A stretch of 64,000 nt of DNA from Lycorma delicatula (taxonomy: Eukaryota; Arthropoda; Insecta; Hemiptera; Fulgoridae), in the NCBI RefSeq assembly GCF_047948215.1, contig NC_134465.1, forward strand, positions 44,378,446 through 44,442,445, read 5' to 3'. A program made the translations under genes and the position numbers. Shown here one piece after another: positions 33,166 through 44,959 of this stretch (the first letter of the stretch is position 1; each line of letters opens with the position of its first letter). Under the pieces are notes generated by a model. It saw nothing but the letters and a program-made list of their open reading frames with translations. It was not told where the DNA came from and made no database searches.

Positions 33166-33893
33166 AACAAGCTCTTTCATAACAAAACAAACAAAATTTC
33201 ACCGATGAAACCCTTAGATTTTTTATTGCTTTTTTTTGAAAAGTTTTATTAAACTTAAAATCAATCGACAAAATAATAACGCATGTAATACAGTATGCCC
33301 ATTTCTTACGAGTTTACTTTTTACATTACGCAACGAATTATTTTTATGTATTTAATAATTATATGCATATATTATTAGAATTCAAAATTAAATACTCGTG
33401 CAACAATGTAAAAAGTAACGTAAAAATAAAGAATACAACAATAAAACTAAAATGACGTAACTAGTAATATTAAATCAATTGAAATAAAAAAAAATAATTA
33501 TAAATTCAATTTCTAAGAACAACGGATGTTATATAAAAAAAAAAACTTGTCAAGACAAGCTTGGCATTGTAAATGTTAAACAAACGACAAGAAACACGTG
33601 ACACACACACACAAATACATTTATAAATGTATAGAAAAAATGAAAATGTTACAAGAAATCCATATTAATCATATACGCAGTGAAAACATTCAGTAATATT
33701 CTTTCATAAAAAATAACTAAAGTTTCTATAAATTTTATATTCAGGAAAAAAAAAATTATTTTTTTTCTCATATCCGGCCGACTAATCTTCAAATTATACT
33801 CTTTCTTGCTCCAATAATTCAAGGAATTTGATTGATTACCTTTTCGTCTATGGTACTACACACGTTGCCAGTATCACATCAGCAGGCAAATTC
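33166..33893. other. AT-rich stretch, no gene recognised
   Basis: Nothing supported. It ends at the left target duplication of the next SINE. Confidence 0.55.
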
Positions 33894-33907
33894 TATACCG
33901 AATATAA

Positions 33908-34203
33908 CTTTTTCTTTTTCTTTTTCCTGTTTAGCCTCCGGTAACTACCGTTTAGATAAGAGGATGAAATAGGATGATATGTATGAGTGTGAATGAAGTG
34001 TAGTCTTGTACATTCTCAGTTCGACCATACCTGAGATGTGTGGTTAATTGAAACCCAACCACCAAAGAACACCGGTATCCACGATCTAGTATTCAAGTCC
34101 GTGTAAAAATAGCTGGCTTTACTAGGATTTGAACGCTGGAACTCTCGACTTCCAAATCAGCTGATTTGGGAAGACTCGTTCACCACTAGACCAACCCGGT
34201 GGG
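33908..34203 (-). repeat. tRNA-derived SINE, family 1, full copy with 14-bp target duplication
   Basis: The 296-bp copy is flanked by TATACCGAATATAA at 33894-33907 and 34204-34217, both perfect. On the minus strand it runs from the tRNA-like head (CACCGGGTTGGTCTAGTGGT) through the B box (GCGTTCAAATCCTAG type) to the GGAGGCTAAACAGG end and an AAAAAG-rich tail. This copy sets the family boundaries. Confidence 0.95.
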
Positions 34204-34217
34204 TATACCGAATATAA

Positions 34218-35469
34218 TTGTCGCAATGAATCTTGAAGCTAGGACTACGACGGCTAGTACATTGCCTATTATCCAAACTGAAAACATTTAGCTTAGTTTT
34301 CACGCGCAGAAACAAATCGTTTTCATTTATTATAGATATTTCCGTCTTTCAATTAGGTTTTTGGAGGGTGTAGTGTACTCCCTTCGCAGAGACTGTCTGT
34401 AGGCTAATAATTGTAAGATGAAAAAAAGATAATTTATTTAAATTTTGAAAATTCTTCGTCTTCTTTTTAAACCACCTGAGTCATGGCTGGGCTAAGTTCG
34501 CTGTCGTGAGGTGTCCTTCCTACTTCTTTTTTATTCTTGCTTGACTCTGTATTTTTTAGATTGTAAATATTTATAACTGTAATATTAGAAAGACGTGTGA
34601 GCCCTGAGAAGGACATCACAGTGGAGAGTGCAGGTCTTTTCGTTCTCTCCGTCAGACGACTGCTGGATTTCTTCTCCAATCTTCGTTTTTATCTTCCAGC
34701 GGTCTTCTTTACCTTCTTCTTTCATAGGATAAAGGATTGCGGGAGGGGACAATTAATATTAAATAAGCTTGTTATTTAATATTAGGCAGCAGAACTTCAA
34801 CAGAAAATACCAGCAAGATTCTCTTCTAGATACATTTGTATCTTGGATGGGGTTGAGGGAACCACGACTGATGTTCCTAGTCCTCGGCAGTATATATATA
34901 TACCTCCCAGGCAAGGGCTTACCTGTAGGAAAAGAAGTCGACCTACCGATTTCTTCATTCAAGTATAATGATTTCTGCTGTCCGAACCTTCTACACTGTT
35001 CTAGAAAGAATTTCTTTGTTATTGTTTCTTCTGGATTTTTCTTTTTCAATCTATTTGTCGATTTACGTTCTTGCAATCTTTTTCTGTCTCTCTCTTATGT
35101 TGGCACTAACTTATTAGAAGCTTCTCTACTCGTTACAATATTTTTATCAATAAAAATTAGTTACAAAAAAAAAAAATACAGTATCTCATAGATATGATAT
35201 TATCAAACTGGCAAGAAATAATACTATGAATCAACCAAAAAACTATTACGACTTGATTTTAAATTAATCAATTTTTTTTTTCAAGAAATATTCTATAATC
35301 GTTTCTGTTAAAATTAATTTAAAAAAAAATGTTCAATTATTTTCGCAAACGGAGGATGACGTAAAGTAACCTTATACATTGAATTTTTTGTCTTGTATCT
35401 AAGAGTACTTTAGTCAAACAGTTAATAATAGAAGCTGATAATTTTTTGCCGGTTTTTATTCCCTCCACT
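34218..35469. other. no gene recognised; weak coding-like segment
   Basis: 34440-35080 is less AT-rich, with minus-strand frames at 34467-34679 and 34759-35076 (KRPALSTVMSFSGLTRLSNI; LYLNEEIGRSTSFPTGKPLP). I do not recognise them. They may be the end of another retroelement, but no motif supports that. Confidence 0.35.
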
Positions 35470-37090
35470 AAATGTAATAAATATTATAATCTTGAAGTGC
35501 GCTGCGCAAGCGTACTGCCGGGTTAACTGTCTGCAATAACTCGATTGTTTGTCAACGGATTTTTACAAATGAGGTGTGTCATTTTGCTCAAAATAAAATG
35601 CTTAATAAATTTTGTAATAAAAAAAAAAATTTGATCACACAAATAATTACAAAGATATTGAAGATTAAAAAAGTAAGCTGGTGAGCATTTTGAAATTTCG
35701 AAGGTGACGTTTGCAAAATTTATTTTGTATAATAAAACATTAGTCTTAGATTTGCAAAATTTAATTAAAGTAGGTTTACCCGTTCCTGAGAAATAATTTT
35801 TTTGTTGAAAATCACAAAATGGCGTCTAGAAGGAAAACAAAGCAAAATAGGATTTATGACGATACGAACCTTTTTGCTTATTTTGATGTCCTGAATCAGT
35901 ACCTAAAGTTCGGGGATACGTCACGGAACACTCTGTATATCTCCGTTGAAAAAAAAATAATAATAATTTGCCATTTACTGTTTAATCTTCTGGTGCAGTA
36001 AATGGTATGTAATTATTATTGTTTTTTTTTTCATTTCAAGAAAAAAGGTGGTTTAGGCTTAAGAAACTTTTAATCACTGAATCTGAAGTTTAAAATAAAA
36101 TTCGATAATGCAGCAGATGAATCTCCCTTACGAATTTATCTAAGTAGAATTCTACACAGCTATAACTCATAACTTTTACTCAAAAGTTTTTACTGTCATA
36201 TCTTCAGCGATCTAAGAGACATTGTTGAATATACCAAATAGACTGTTACGTAGAACACCACTAATTTAATAAATTAGTTTTAGATAATAAATTATTACTT
36301 AGGAATTAACTAAAATTAAATTGTATGACGAATTATACCACCATCAATAAATATGCTCTAGTCAATATGTAACCAAAAAATTTGTTAAAATGTTCTAAAT
36401 GACAAAATTTAAATTTGGTCATTTAGTACAATTTTAGTATTTTAGTTTTTATTACAATTTTAAATTTGTTTTTTTTTAAATTTGTTAAATGACCAAATTT
36501 TTAGTCAATATATACTAAAAAATTTCATCTTCTCATTAAGATAAAAAAATTTAACTCATATTTTATTAAATTATAAAAAATTAAAAACTGAAAAAAATAA
36601 TTCCTTAACTAAGCATTTTATTATCAGCAAAACTAATCTCAAATCAAATTCAAGAGACTGATACAATCTCTATCCGAAAGTATTTTTACAATATTTTAAT
36701 GTCACTCTTCTACAATAAAAAAAAATATATAAATTACGAACTTTAATCTGTTCCATTTTGTGTTGAAGAAAAATAATTTATAATAACGGGCTACGTCCTC
36801 ATTAAGAAATTCCAAATAAATCGACAAAGCGGGCTGGTTTTAAAACCTAGAGCATAAATCAATTTTTTCTTGATCTTTATATTCTATTGTGGTGATATTT
36901 TTATCAGGGCAAATAGAGAATTATGAACCGGTTCCATGAAAACACAATATTATTAATTAAAAACTTTATCATTTTATAACCGTATTTTTTTTTCTCTCGC
37001 TGCTGACTAAAAACACTTTTATAATGCATCATCTACTAAAGAAATGGGTACATATAACGACTATGTTGTAAATAAAACCATCTGAGGAAT
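35470..37090. other. AT-rich stretch, no gene recognised
   Basis: The segment 35480-35940 ends CGGAACACTCTGTATA, which looks like a Tc1/mariner-type terminus, but no matching left end was found. 36395-36426 is an imperfect AT-rich inverted repeat (CTAAATGACAAAATTT / AAATTTGGTCATTTAG). Confidence 0.4.
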
Positions 37091-37100
37091 AAGTGAAACT

Positions 37101-37540
37101 TTTCTTTTTTTTTTGTCTTCAGTCATTTGACTGGTTTGATGCAGCTCTCCAAAATTCCTTATCTAGTACTAGTCGTTTCATTTCAGTATACCCCCTACAT
37201 TCTACATCCCTAACAATTTGTTTTACATATTGCAAACGAGGCCTGCCTACACAATTTTTTCCTTCAACCAGTCCTTCCAATATTAAAGCGACTATTCCAG
37301 GATGCCTTAGTATGTGGCCTATAAGTCTCTATGGTCTATAAGTCTATGGTCTCTTCTTTTAACTATATATTTCCAAATGCTTCTTTCTTCATCTATTTGT
37401 CGCAACACCTCTTTATTTGTTGCTTTATCCACCCGTCTGATTTTTAACATTCTCCTATAACACCACATTTCAAAAGCTTCTAATCTTTTCTCAGGTACTC
37501 CGATTGTCCAAGCTTCACTTCCATATAAAGCGACACTCCA
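37101..37540 (-). mobile_element. LINE family copy C, short 3' fragment with 10-bp target duplication
   Basis: AAGTGAAACT is perfectly duplicated at 37091-37100 and 37541-37550. The copy holds only the last 0.43 kb of the family, from the LYGSEAWTIG region to the stop and poly(A). It carries a small internal duplication at about 37320-37352 (repeated TCTATGGTCTATAAG), which shifts the frame. Confidence 0.93.
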
Positions 37541-38392
37541 AAGTGAAACTAAACAGATTTATTTTCTATGAGAGTAATGACGGTTCATTATTTAACCTAT
37601 CCTGGTGATGAACAGATATAGCAGTATGAATAAATGGACAATATCAATTGAATTTCAGTGAGTTTGGCACACTGATATTCAACAAAATATTTAAATATGT
37701 GAAGAAGGAGACGAGAAACGACTTTATTCTTTTTACTTCATATAGTAAAGCCAGTATGGTTGTAAATTTTTAAAATGAAACGTTCGACACCAAAAAATAT
37801 AAAACCAACCATAAAAATCCTGTCTAATCTCTCCCGCCTAATCTCAGAAGGAAAATCGTGAAAAAATTTCATAAAAAATATTTTTGACCTATCACAATCT
37901 ATAAATTAACAAAGACGATAATTTGTATAAATAATATATTTCCACTTATCAAACATTTTTTTAATGTGTTATCCAAGCGCTTTCAGAGTCATTTGTTCAT
38001 CATCAGGGATTATTTAAAACTATGAATTTTTATCCGTGCATATAATGTTGTATGTATGATTATAATTAAAATTATAATGAAATTAAAATTGTTATTTTCA
38101 TAACAGTGGGTCATCAATAATTAAAATAAGTTGTACGTTAAGTAAAATAAAAACGTCATGTCAGTAGAATACTGATAGCAGTCGTAAACATCCTACGGAC
38201 ATGACTTTTTATTTTACTTAACATATAATTTATTTTAAATTATTGATGACGCACTGTTATAAAAATAACAATTTTAATTACATTATAATTTTAATTATAA
38301 TCATAAATATAACATTATATGCACGGAAACAAATTCAAAGTTTTAAATAATCCCTGATGATGGAGAAATGACTCTGAGAGCGCTTAGATAAT

Positions 38393-39889
38393 TTTTTTTT
38401 TTTGTCTTCAGTCATTTGACTGGTTTGATGCAGCTCTCCAAGATTCCCTATCTAGTGCTAGTCGTTTCATTTCAGTATACCCTCTACATCCTACATCCCC
38501 AACAATTTGTTTTACATACTCCAAACGTGGCCTGCCTACACAATTTTTCCCTTCTACCTGTCCTTCCAATATTAAAGCGACTATTCCAGGATGCCTTAGT
38601 ATGTGGCCTATAAGTCTGTCTCTTCTTTTAACTATATTTTTCCAAATGCTTCTTTCTTCATCTATTTGCCGCAATACCTCTTCATTTGTCACTTTATCTA
38701 CCCATCTGATTTTTAACATTCTCCTATAGCACCACATTTCAAAAGCTTCTAATCTTTTCTTCTCAGATACTCCGATCGTCCAAGTTTCACTTCCATATAA
38801 AGCGACACTTCAAACATACACTTTCAAAAATCTTTTCCTGACATTTAAATTAATTTTTGATGTAAACAAATTATATTTCTTACTGAAGGCTCGTTTAGCT
38901 TGTGCTATTCGGCATTTTATATCGCTCCTGCTTCGTCCATCTTTAGTAATTTTACTTCCCAAATAACAAAATTCTTCTACCTCCATAATCTTTTCTCCTC
39001 CTATTTTCACATTCAGCGGTCCATCTTTGTTATTTCTACTACATTTCATTACTTTTGTTTTGTTCTTGTTTATTTTCATGCGATAGTTCTTGCGTAGGAC
39101 TTCATCTATGCCGTTCATTGTTTCTTCTAAATCCTTTTTACTCTCGGCTAGAATTACTATATCATCAGCAAATAGTAGCATCTTTATATTTTCACCTTGT
39201 ACTGTTACTCCGAATCTAAATTGTTCTTTAACATCATTAACTGCTAGTTCCATGTAAAGATTAAAAAGTAACGGAGATAGGGAACATCCTTGTCGGACTC
39301 CCTTTCTTATTACGGCTTCTTTCTTATGTTCTTCAATTGTTATTGTTGCTGTTTGGTTCCTGTACATGTTAGCAATTGTTCTTCTATCTCTGTATTTGAA
39401 CCCTAATTTTTTTAAAATGCTGAACATTTTATTCCAGTCTACGTTATCAAAAGCCTTTTCTAGGTCTATAAACGCCAAGTATGTTGGTTTGTTTTTCTTT
39501 AATCTTTCTTCTACTGTTAATCTGAGGCCTAAAATTGCTTCCCTTGTCCCTATACTTTTCCTGAAACCAAATTGGTCTTCTCCTAACACTTCTTCCACTC
39601 TCCTCTCAATTCTTCTGTATAGAATTCTAGTTAAGATTTTTGATGCATGACTAGTTAAACTAATTGTTCTGTATTCTTCACATTTATCTGTTCCTGCTTT
39701 CTTTGGTATCATTACTATAACACTTTTTTTGAAGTCTGATGGAAATTCCCCATTTTCATAAATATTACACACCAGTTTGTATAATCTATCAATCGCTTCC
39801 TCACCTGCACTGCGCAGTAATTCTACAGGTATTCCGTCTATTCCAGGAGCCTTTCTGCCATTTAAATCTTTTAATGCTCTCTTAAATTC
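38393..39889 (-). mobile_element. LINE family copy D, inserted in foldback 2
   Basis: The AGATAAT at 38386-38392 recurs at 39890-39896 as a likely 7-bp target duplication. The T run at 38391-38402 is the poly(A). The copy covers the RT domain onward and is one of the least damaged in the window. Confidence 0.9.
38408..39889 (-). pseudogene. near-intact reverse transcriptase ORF of LINE copy D
   Basis: A single frame runs from the truncation point to the family's stop at 38408, broken only by one TGA at 38810-38812, where sister copies have TGG (Trp in KVYVWSVALYGSETW). Motifs: SEFKRALKDLNGRKAPGIDG, PVELLRSAGEEAIDRLYKL, CEEYRTISLTSHASKILTRI, GEDQFGFRKSIGTREAI, LAFIDLEKAFDNVDWNKMF, RQGCSLSPLLFNLYMELAVN, LLFADDIVILAESKKDLEET and KINKNKTKVMKCSRNNKDGP. 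The open stretch running to 39940 extends past the LINE edge into foldback DNA and is not real there. The endonuclease is missing through 5' truncation. Confidence 0.9.
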
Positions 39890-40349
39890 AGATAATACAT
39901 TAAAAAAATTGTTGTTACGTGGACATATATTGTTATACAAATTAGATCATTACCAACGGTGCTAGATATTAAGGTAATAATTCCATTTTAGGATACATAA
40001 GACTAAAACTAAAAAGAAAAAAAAATGAAAACTATAATAAAGAAGATTTTGGATTTACATAGTTTGCCATTTAATTTGTTGTTGTATTATTAATTATTAG
40101 TTATAGTTTATTATTATCAATATTATACCGCTTTTTAAAGTTCGTTATTGTTCGCATTATGGATCTAAATTGCAATAAAATTATTCATACAGCGCGTTTT
40201 ACCTTTTTCTATTGTTAACACGATTTTCAGGTCATCGTAAATTCGAATGCTTATAACTCGATAACAAAGTAAAAATGACAAAACTTCTATTACAATACTT
40301 CCTTGTATTTTACTTTCCATGTATTTACCTTTTACTCGTATTTCAATAC

Positions 40350-40795
40350 AAGTACATTCTTTTACGAAGTACAAGGAAATATTGTAATGGGAAAAAATTT
40401 CGATTTTCAAATTTCAACGGAAATATCCATTTTGACCATCCTTGAATCCATCCATGTTGACTAGTTTCGGGGTGACGTCTGTACGTACAAATGTATCTCG
40501 CATAACTCAAAACGATTAACCGTAGAATTTTGAAATTTTGGATTTAGGATTGTTACAACATTTAGTTGTACATGTTTTCATTGCAATCGACTGGACTAAA
40601 AGTTTCCAAAAAAGCCTAAAATCATCAATAAGCTCTCATTTAGAGCTTTTGAATGATATATCATAAGCGGTACTTATTTTAATTGCTTCCAGAGTTATAA
40701 CCAAATAACATTTTAGTTAATGATATATTTGGATCTTATAAACGGAAGGCACATCGGTTCGAATCCGACTTCATTTCCTTTCTTTTTTAACTTTT
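40350..40795 (+). repeat. dispersed repeat A, copy 2
   Basis: It contains GAAATATCCATTTTGACCAT, GGGTGACGTCTGTACGTAC, GCAATCGACTGGACTAAAAG and CATCGGTTCGAATCCGACTT. It is collinear with 29325-29745 and the inverted copy at 63115. It starts near a CCTTGTATTTTAC / GTACAAGGAAATA inverted pair at 40299-40383. Confidence 0.82.
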
Positions 40796-41554
40796 ATTTT
40801 TTTAATTTAAATATATTGATTTATTAATAATTATAAACCTCTGATTATAAAAAAAAGCTTTAGCAATAAATAACAATTCAATAACAAGAAAAAAAATCAG
40901 AAGGTTTAGTGAAATAAAATTTCATGTACTTGTAAAAATGCTTATATGTAATTTAATAGGCGTAGAAGGAAGTAATATGGTGTCCACATCAGATGTTTTA
41001 TATTTAATGTATTTAAAATAACATTATTATATGTATTTATTTATTAAATAGTTAATATGGATTTAATCATATTTATGTTTTATATTATATAATTTATATT
41101 TTTAAATTTACAATTTCTTTTATACGCGTGGTCTACATAATGAATTATTATATACCGATTAGAAAAAAAAATTATTAATTTATTTTCTTGCAATGTCTAC
41201 TGATGATTATTATTAAACAAGCCAGCAAAACTGTATTCTACGTTTACATTTAAAATAAATGTAGCTATTTAACATACTTATATTCGTATATATTGTAAGG
41301 GTTTCTTCCAGAAAGAAGAAAGAAAGTGAAAATAAATCTAAAAGGAAATCTTGTCTTTTAGAATAACGAGTCCGTTTAATAACTTGTCCTCTGTAATACA
41401 GACAATAGCATCTCCAAAAATCCTTTTCGACTAGAAGGATTACCGGACCGGTAAAAGGACTTATAAAGAAGGGTAGAAGACGCGGACAATAAAAACTATT
41501 GCGCTTGAACAATCAAAATACTGGGTCTGGTAATCTTTCTACAGGGCCTGGTAG
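40796..41554. other. AT-rich then mixed sequence, no gene recognised
   Basis: 40800-41210 is AT-rich. 41330-41550 is less so, leads into the promoter-like motifs at 41555, and may be the upstream half of an LTR. Confidence 0.4.
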
Positions 41555-41650
41555 TATAAATACTGCGGGGATCAGCGGATATAGTCAGTAGTTTTACGGA
41601 TTAAGTCAGAATTTCAGCGGATATAGTCAGTAGTTTTGTAAGTCCGAGTT
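41555..41650 (+). promoter_or_regulatory. TATA box plus duplicated initiator, possible LTR promoter
   Basis: TATAAATA at 41555-41562 is followed 32 bp later by the arthropod initiator TCAGT (41585-41589). The surrounding GCGGATATAGTCAGTAGTTTT occurs twice, starting about 41574 and 41615, so the initiator is duplicated. The spacing is that of a real Pol II core promoter. Whether it belongs to an LTR or to a host transcript is not shown; no second LTR or retroviral-type gene is visible. Confidence 0.45.
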
Positions 41651-43028
41651 TGGTGCAGCGTGCGATAAAAGCGATAACAGTACGTGTTTTTCGTAACAAC
41701 GAGTGAAGAGCGCGTCATCACGAGCATTCTATTTTGGACAGTGGTTGAATGTTGTTCTGTGAGTTATTAGTAAACAGTATTCCACTCATTCATAAAGTGT
41801 AACATAGAACTCTATTGTAAATAGAAAAAGAAATTATATTTGCCGAAAACTGAATTGTATGTACTTTATACTTTTGTTGTATTATTTTGCTGTTAATACA
41901 GTTTTTATTAGTCATTATAAGAGTTTTTAGTAAATCGTACTGTATTCGTGTTAATAATTTAATTGCAGTTAAATGAATTTTGTTTTTTTATTTGAATTAC
42001 TATTTTGTATGTTATATTTATTTATTTATTTTTTTTTTTTTTTGCTTGATGATATCGCCACATAACCTTGAAACTTGTGCGTGGGTTATAGAAATGTAGT
42101 GTATGGGAAATGTCGTGCCTGACCGGGATTCGAACCCAGAACCAGTTATTTATTTATTATTTACTTCATTTCATATATTTTGAAGGTAATAAATTATATT
42201 TATAAAAAAATTTATGTTTGTTAACCTCTTAATATCCTTGTAGAACGACGAACACGATACTATATAACAGAAGGCAAAGAGTTCTAAAAAAGTACTACGT
42301 TAATAAAATATAATTAATTCTGGTTTACACTAATGTACTAGCGCGTGAATGAATTTATAAACTCAATAAAATATCTGAAATAACTAAGCAGTGACATTAC
42401 AACGTTATATTGTGTAGTCTTATGATGCGAATGTATTTACGTACGGATTGGGATGAGGGGTTAACAATATCTCTATAATTTAATGACATGACACAATGTA
42501 TTCGGTGTAAATACGCGTTTGTCAAATTCAAATTCAGTAACAGAATACGTGACGATGTGGGGAAGGATTTAAATTTAAACAAGAGTCAAGATAGTAGTAC
42601 ATGGAATGAGTGGTATATGACCCCGTGACCCCGCTGTATTTGAACATATCGATTGGTTGTGGTCCAGCAACAAGAGCCAGTAACATCGGCAGGAAGTTTT
42701 ATCTTTTCCCCTCCCACCAATTTCACTACTTCAAACACCCACGTATCTAAACTTCGATTCTAAAATCTCTACTGCTCTAAATCAAATATTCTATTACATT
42801 CGTATTCTTTACTAGTACACGCAATGTAAATTAATTTTCAATAAATTTCATCTATCAGTAATACCTTAGTTACAATCTGCAACTTTATTACGACAGATTT
42901 ATTTGTGAAAAATGTATTTATTTTTGCAAAAAACTATTCTATTACTACTAATTTTTCGGTCGTCCTCCGATATCCTCATTCTGGTCTTTCGAACGTCATT
43001 ACTCTGATGATTTATTTTAGATTTATTG
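41651..43028. other. no gene recognised; contains a SINE scrap
   Basis: GTCGTGCCTGACCGGGATTC followed by GAACCCAGAACC (42112-42143) is the reverse of a family-2 SINE B-box region and marks a short minus-strand fragment. The rest has no supported feature. Confidence 0.5.
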
Positions 43029-43038
43029 CTGCACGTAT

Positions 43039-44614
43039 TTTTTTTTTTTGTCTTCAGTCATTTGACTGGTTTGATGCAGCTCTCCAAGATTCCCTATCTA
43101 GTGCTAGTCGTTTCATTTCAGTATACCCTCTACATCCTACATCCCCAACAATTTGTTTTACATACTCCAAACGTGGCCTGCCTACACAAATTTTTCCTTC
43201 TACCTGTCCTTCTAATATTAAAGCGACTATTCCAGGATGCCTTAGTATGTGGCCTATAAGTCTGTCTCTTCTTTTAACTATATTTTTCCAAATGCTACTT
43301 TCTTCATCTATTTGCCGCAATACCTCTTCATTTGTCACTTTATCCACCCATCTGATTTTTAACATTCTCCTATAGCACCGCATTTCAAAAGCTTCTAATC
43401 TTTTCTTCTCAGATACTCCGATTGTCCAAGTTTCACTTCCATATAAAGCGACAATCCAAACATACACTTTCAAAAATCTTTTCCTGACATTTAAATTAAT
43501 TTTTGATGTAAACAAATTATATTTCTTACTGAAGGCTAGTTTAGCTTGTGCTATTCGGCATTTTATATCGCTCCTGCTTCGTCCATCTTTAGTAATTTTA
43601 CTTCCCAAATAACAAAATTCTTCTACCTCCATAATCTTTTCTCCTCCTATTTTCACATTCAGCGGTCCATCTTTGTTATTTCTACTACATTTCATTACTT
43701 TTGTTTTCTTCTTGTTTATTTTCATGAGATAGTTCTTGCGTAGGACTTCATCTATGCCGTTCATTGTTTCTTCTAAATCCTTTTTACTCTCGGCTAGAAT
43801 TACTATATCATCAGCAAATCTTAGCATCTTTATCTTTTCACCTTGTACTGTTACTCCGAATCTAAATTGTTCTTTAGCATCATTAACTGCTAGTTCCATG
43901 TAAAGATTATAAAGTAACGGAGATAGGGAACATCCTTGTCGGACTCCCTTTCTTATTAGGGCTTCTTTCTTATGTTCTTCAATTGTTATTGTTGCTGTTT
44001 GGTTCCTGTACATTTAGCAATTGTTCTTCTATCTCTGTATTTGAACCCTAATTTTTTTAAAATGCTGAACATTTTATTCCAGTCTACGTTATCGAAAGCC
44101 TTTTCTAGGTCTATAAACGCCAAGTATGTTGGTTTGTTTTTCTTTAATCTTCCTTCTACTATTAATCTGAGGCCTAAAATTGCTTCCCTTGTCCCTATAC
44201 TTTTCCTGAAACCAAATTGGTCTTCTCCTAACACTTCCTCCACTCTCCTCTCAATTCTTCTGTATAGAATTCTAGTTAAGATTTTTGATGCATGACTAGT
44301 TAAACTAATTGTTCTGTATTCTTCACATTTATCTGCCCCTGCTTTCTTTGGTATCATAACTATAACACTTTTTTTGAAGTCTGATGGAAATTCCCCATTT
44401 TCATAAATATTACACACCAGTTTGTATAATCTATCAATCGCTTCCTCACCTGCACTGCGCAGTAATTCTACAGGTATTCCTTCTATTCCAGGAGCCTTTC
44501 TGCCATTTAAATCTTTTAATGCTCTCTTAAATTCAGATCTCAGTATTGTTTCTCCCATGTCATCCTCCTCAACTTCCTCTTCTTCCTCTATAACACCATT
44601 TTCTAATTCATTTC
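43039..44614 (-). mobile_element. LINE family copy E, 10-bp target duplication
   Basis: CTGCACGTAT is perfectly duplicated at 43029-43038 and 44615-44624. The T run at 43038-43049 is the poly(A). The copy extends upstream of the RT into the acidic EEEEVEEDDMGETILRSEFK region, further than copies A-D. Confidence 0.95.
43054..44600 (-). pseudogene. reverse transcriptase ORF of LINE copy E, one frameshift
   Basis: Two open parts, 43986-44558 and 43054-44013, are separated by a single-base deletion near 44013 (CTGTACATTTAGC against CTGTACATGTTAGC in copy D). The first carries SEFKRALKDLNGRKAPGIEG to EKAFDNVDWNKMF. The second carries RQGCSLSPLLYNLYMELAVN, LRFADDIVILAES, and the full C-terminus (SETWTIGVSEKKRLEAFEMR ... 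DRESWRAASNQSND). Apart from the shift the protein is complete from the RT thumb to the stop. The endonuclease is absent. Confidence 0.9.
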
Positions 44615-44959
44615 CTGCACGTATAAAAGACTATATTAACGAAATTTATAACTCAAGTTCATATTCTTTCTTGTATGTTTAACTTTAATATCTTCACCAT
44701 CAAGAGGTTGGTGCAGTTATGATAGTTACCCCAGACTTTACTACGAAATTACATCATCGTACTACAGGCATAGTTCTCTCTAAGCTGCTCAGGTGCGTGG
44801 CCGCTTGGTAGTATTGCAATAAATAGCACAGAGAAATTTAATCCTTGCGCATCTACAATCAGTTATTCTACGTAAATTTGTAAGGTATACGCGATGACAC
44901 GTTTAGTTGAGACTACGGAGTAGCGAACACCGGGAGTTTATAACTACTATTCACAATAA

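Larger units (their letters stand above)
37919..39944. mobile_element. foldback element 2, right arm split by LINE copy D
   Basis: The left arm (37919-38163) pairs with the right arm (38204-38391, resuming at 39897-39944). Matching blocks include AAGCGCTTTCAGAGTCATTT against AAGCGCTCTCAGAGTCATTT, CATCATCAGGGATTATTTAA, and ATGATTATAATTAAAATTAT. The resumed part pairs as ACATTAAAAAAA...GTGGACATATATT...TATACAAATTA. Arms are about 240 bp and the spacer about 40 bp. No coding region lies inside apart from the LINE, so this is a MITE-like or foldback unit of about 0.53 kb. Confidence 0.87.

Noticed and set aside
34440..35080. A host gene or Penelope-like element end
   Set aside because: The two minus-strand frames have no recognisable motif and end at AT-rich DNA; I could not support either reading.
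35480..35940. A complete MITE ending CACTCTGTATA
   Set aside because: The right end looks transposon-like, but no matching inverted left end or flanking duplication was found.
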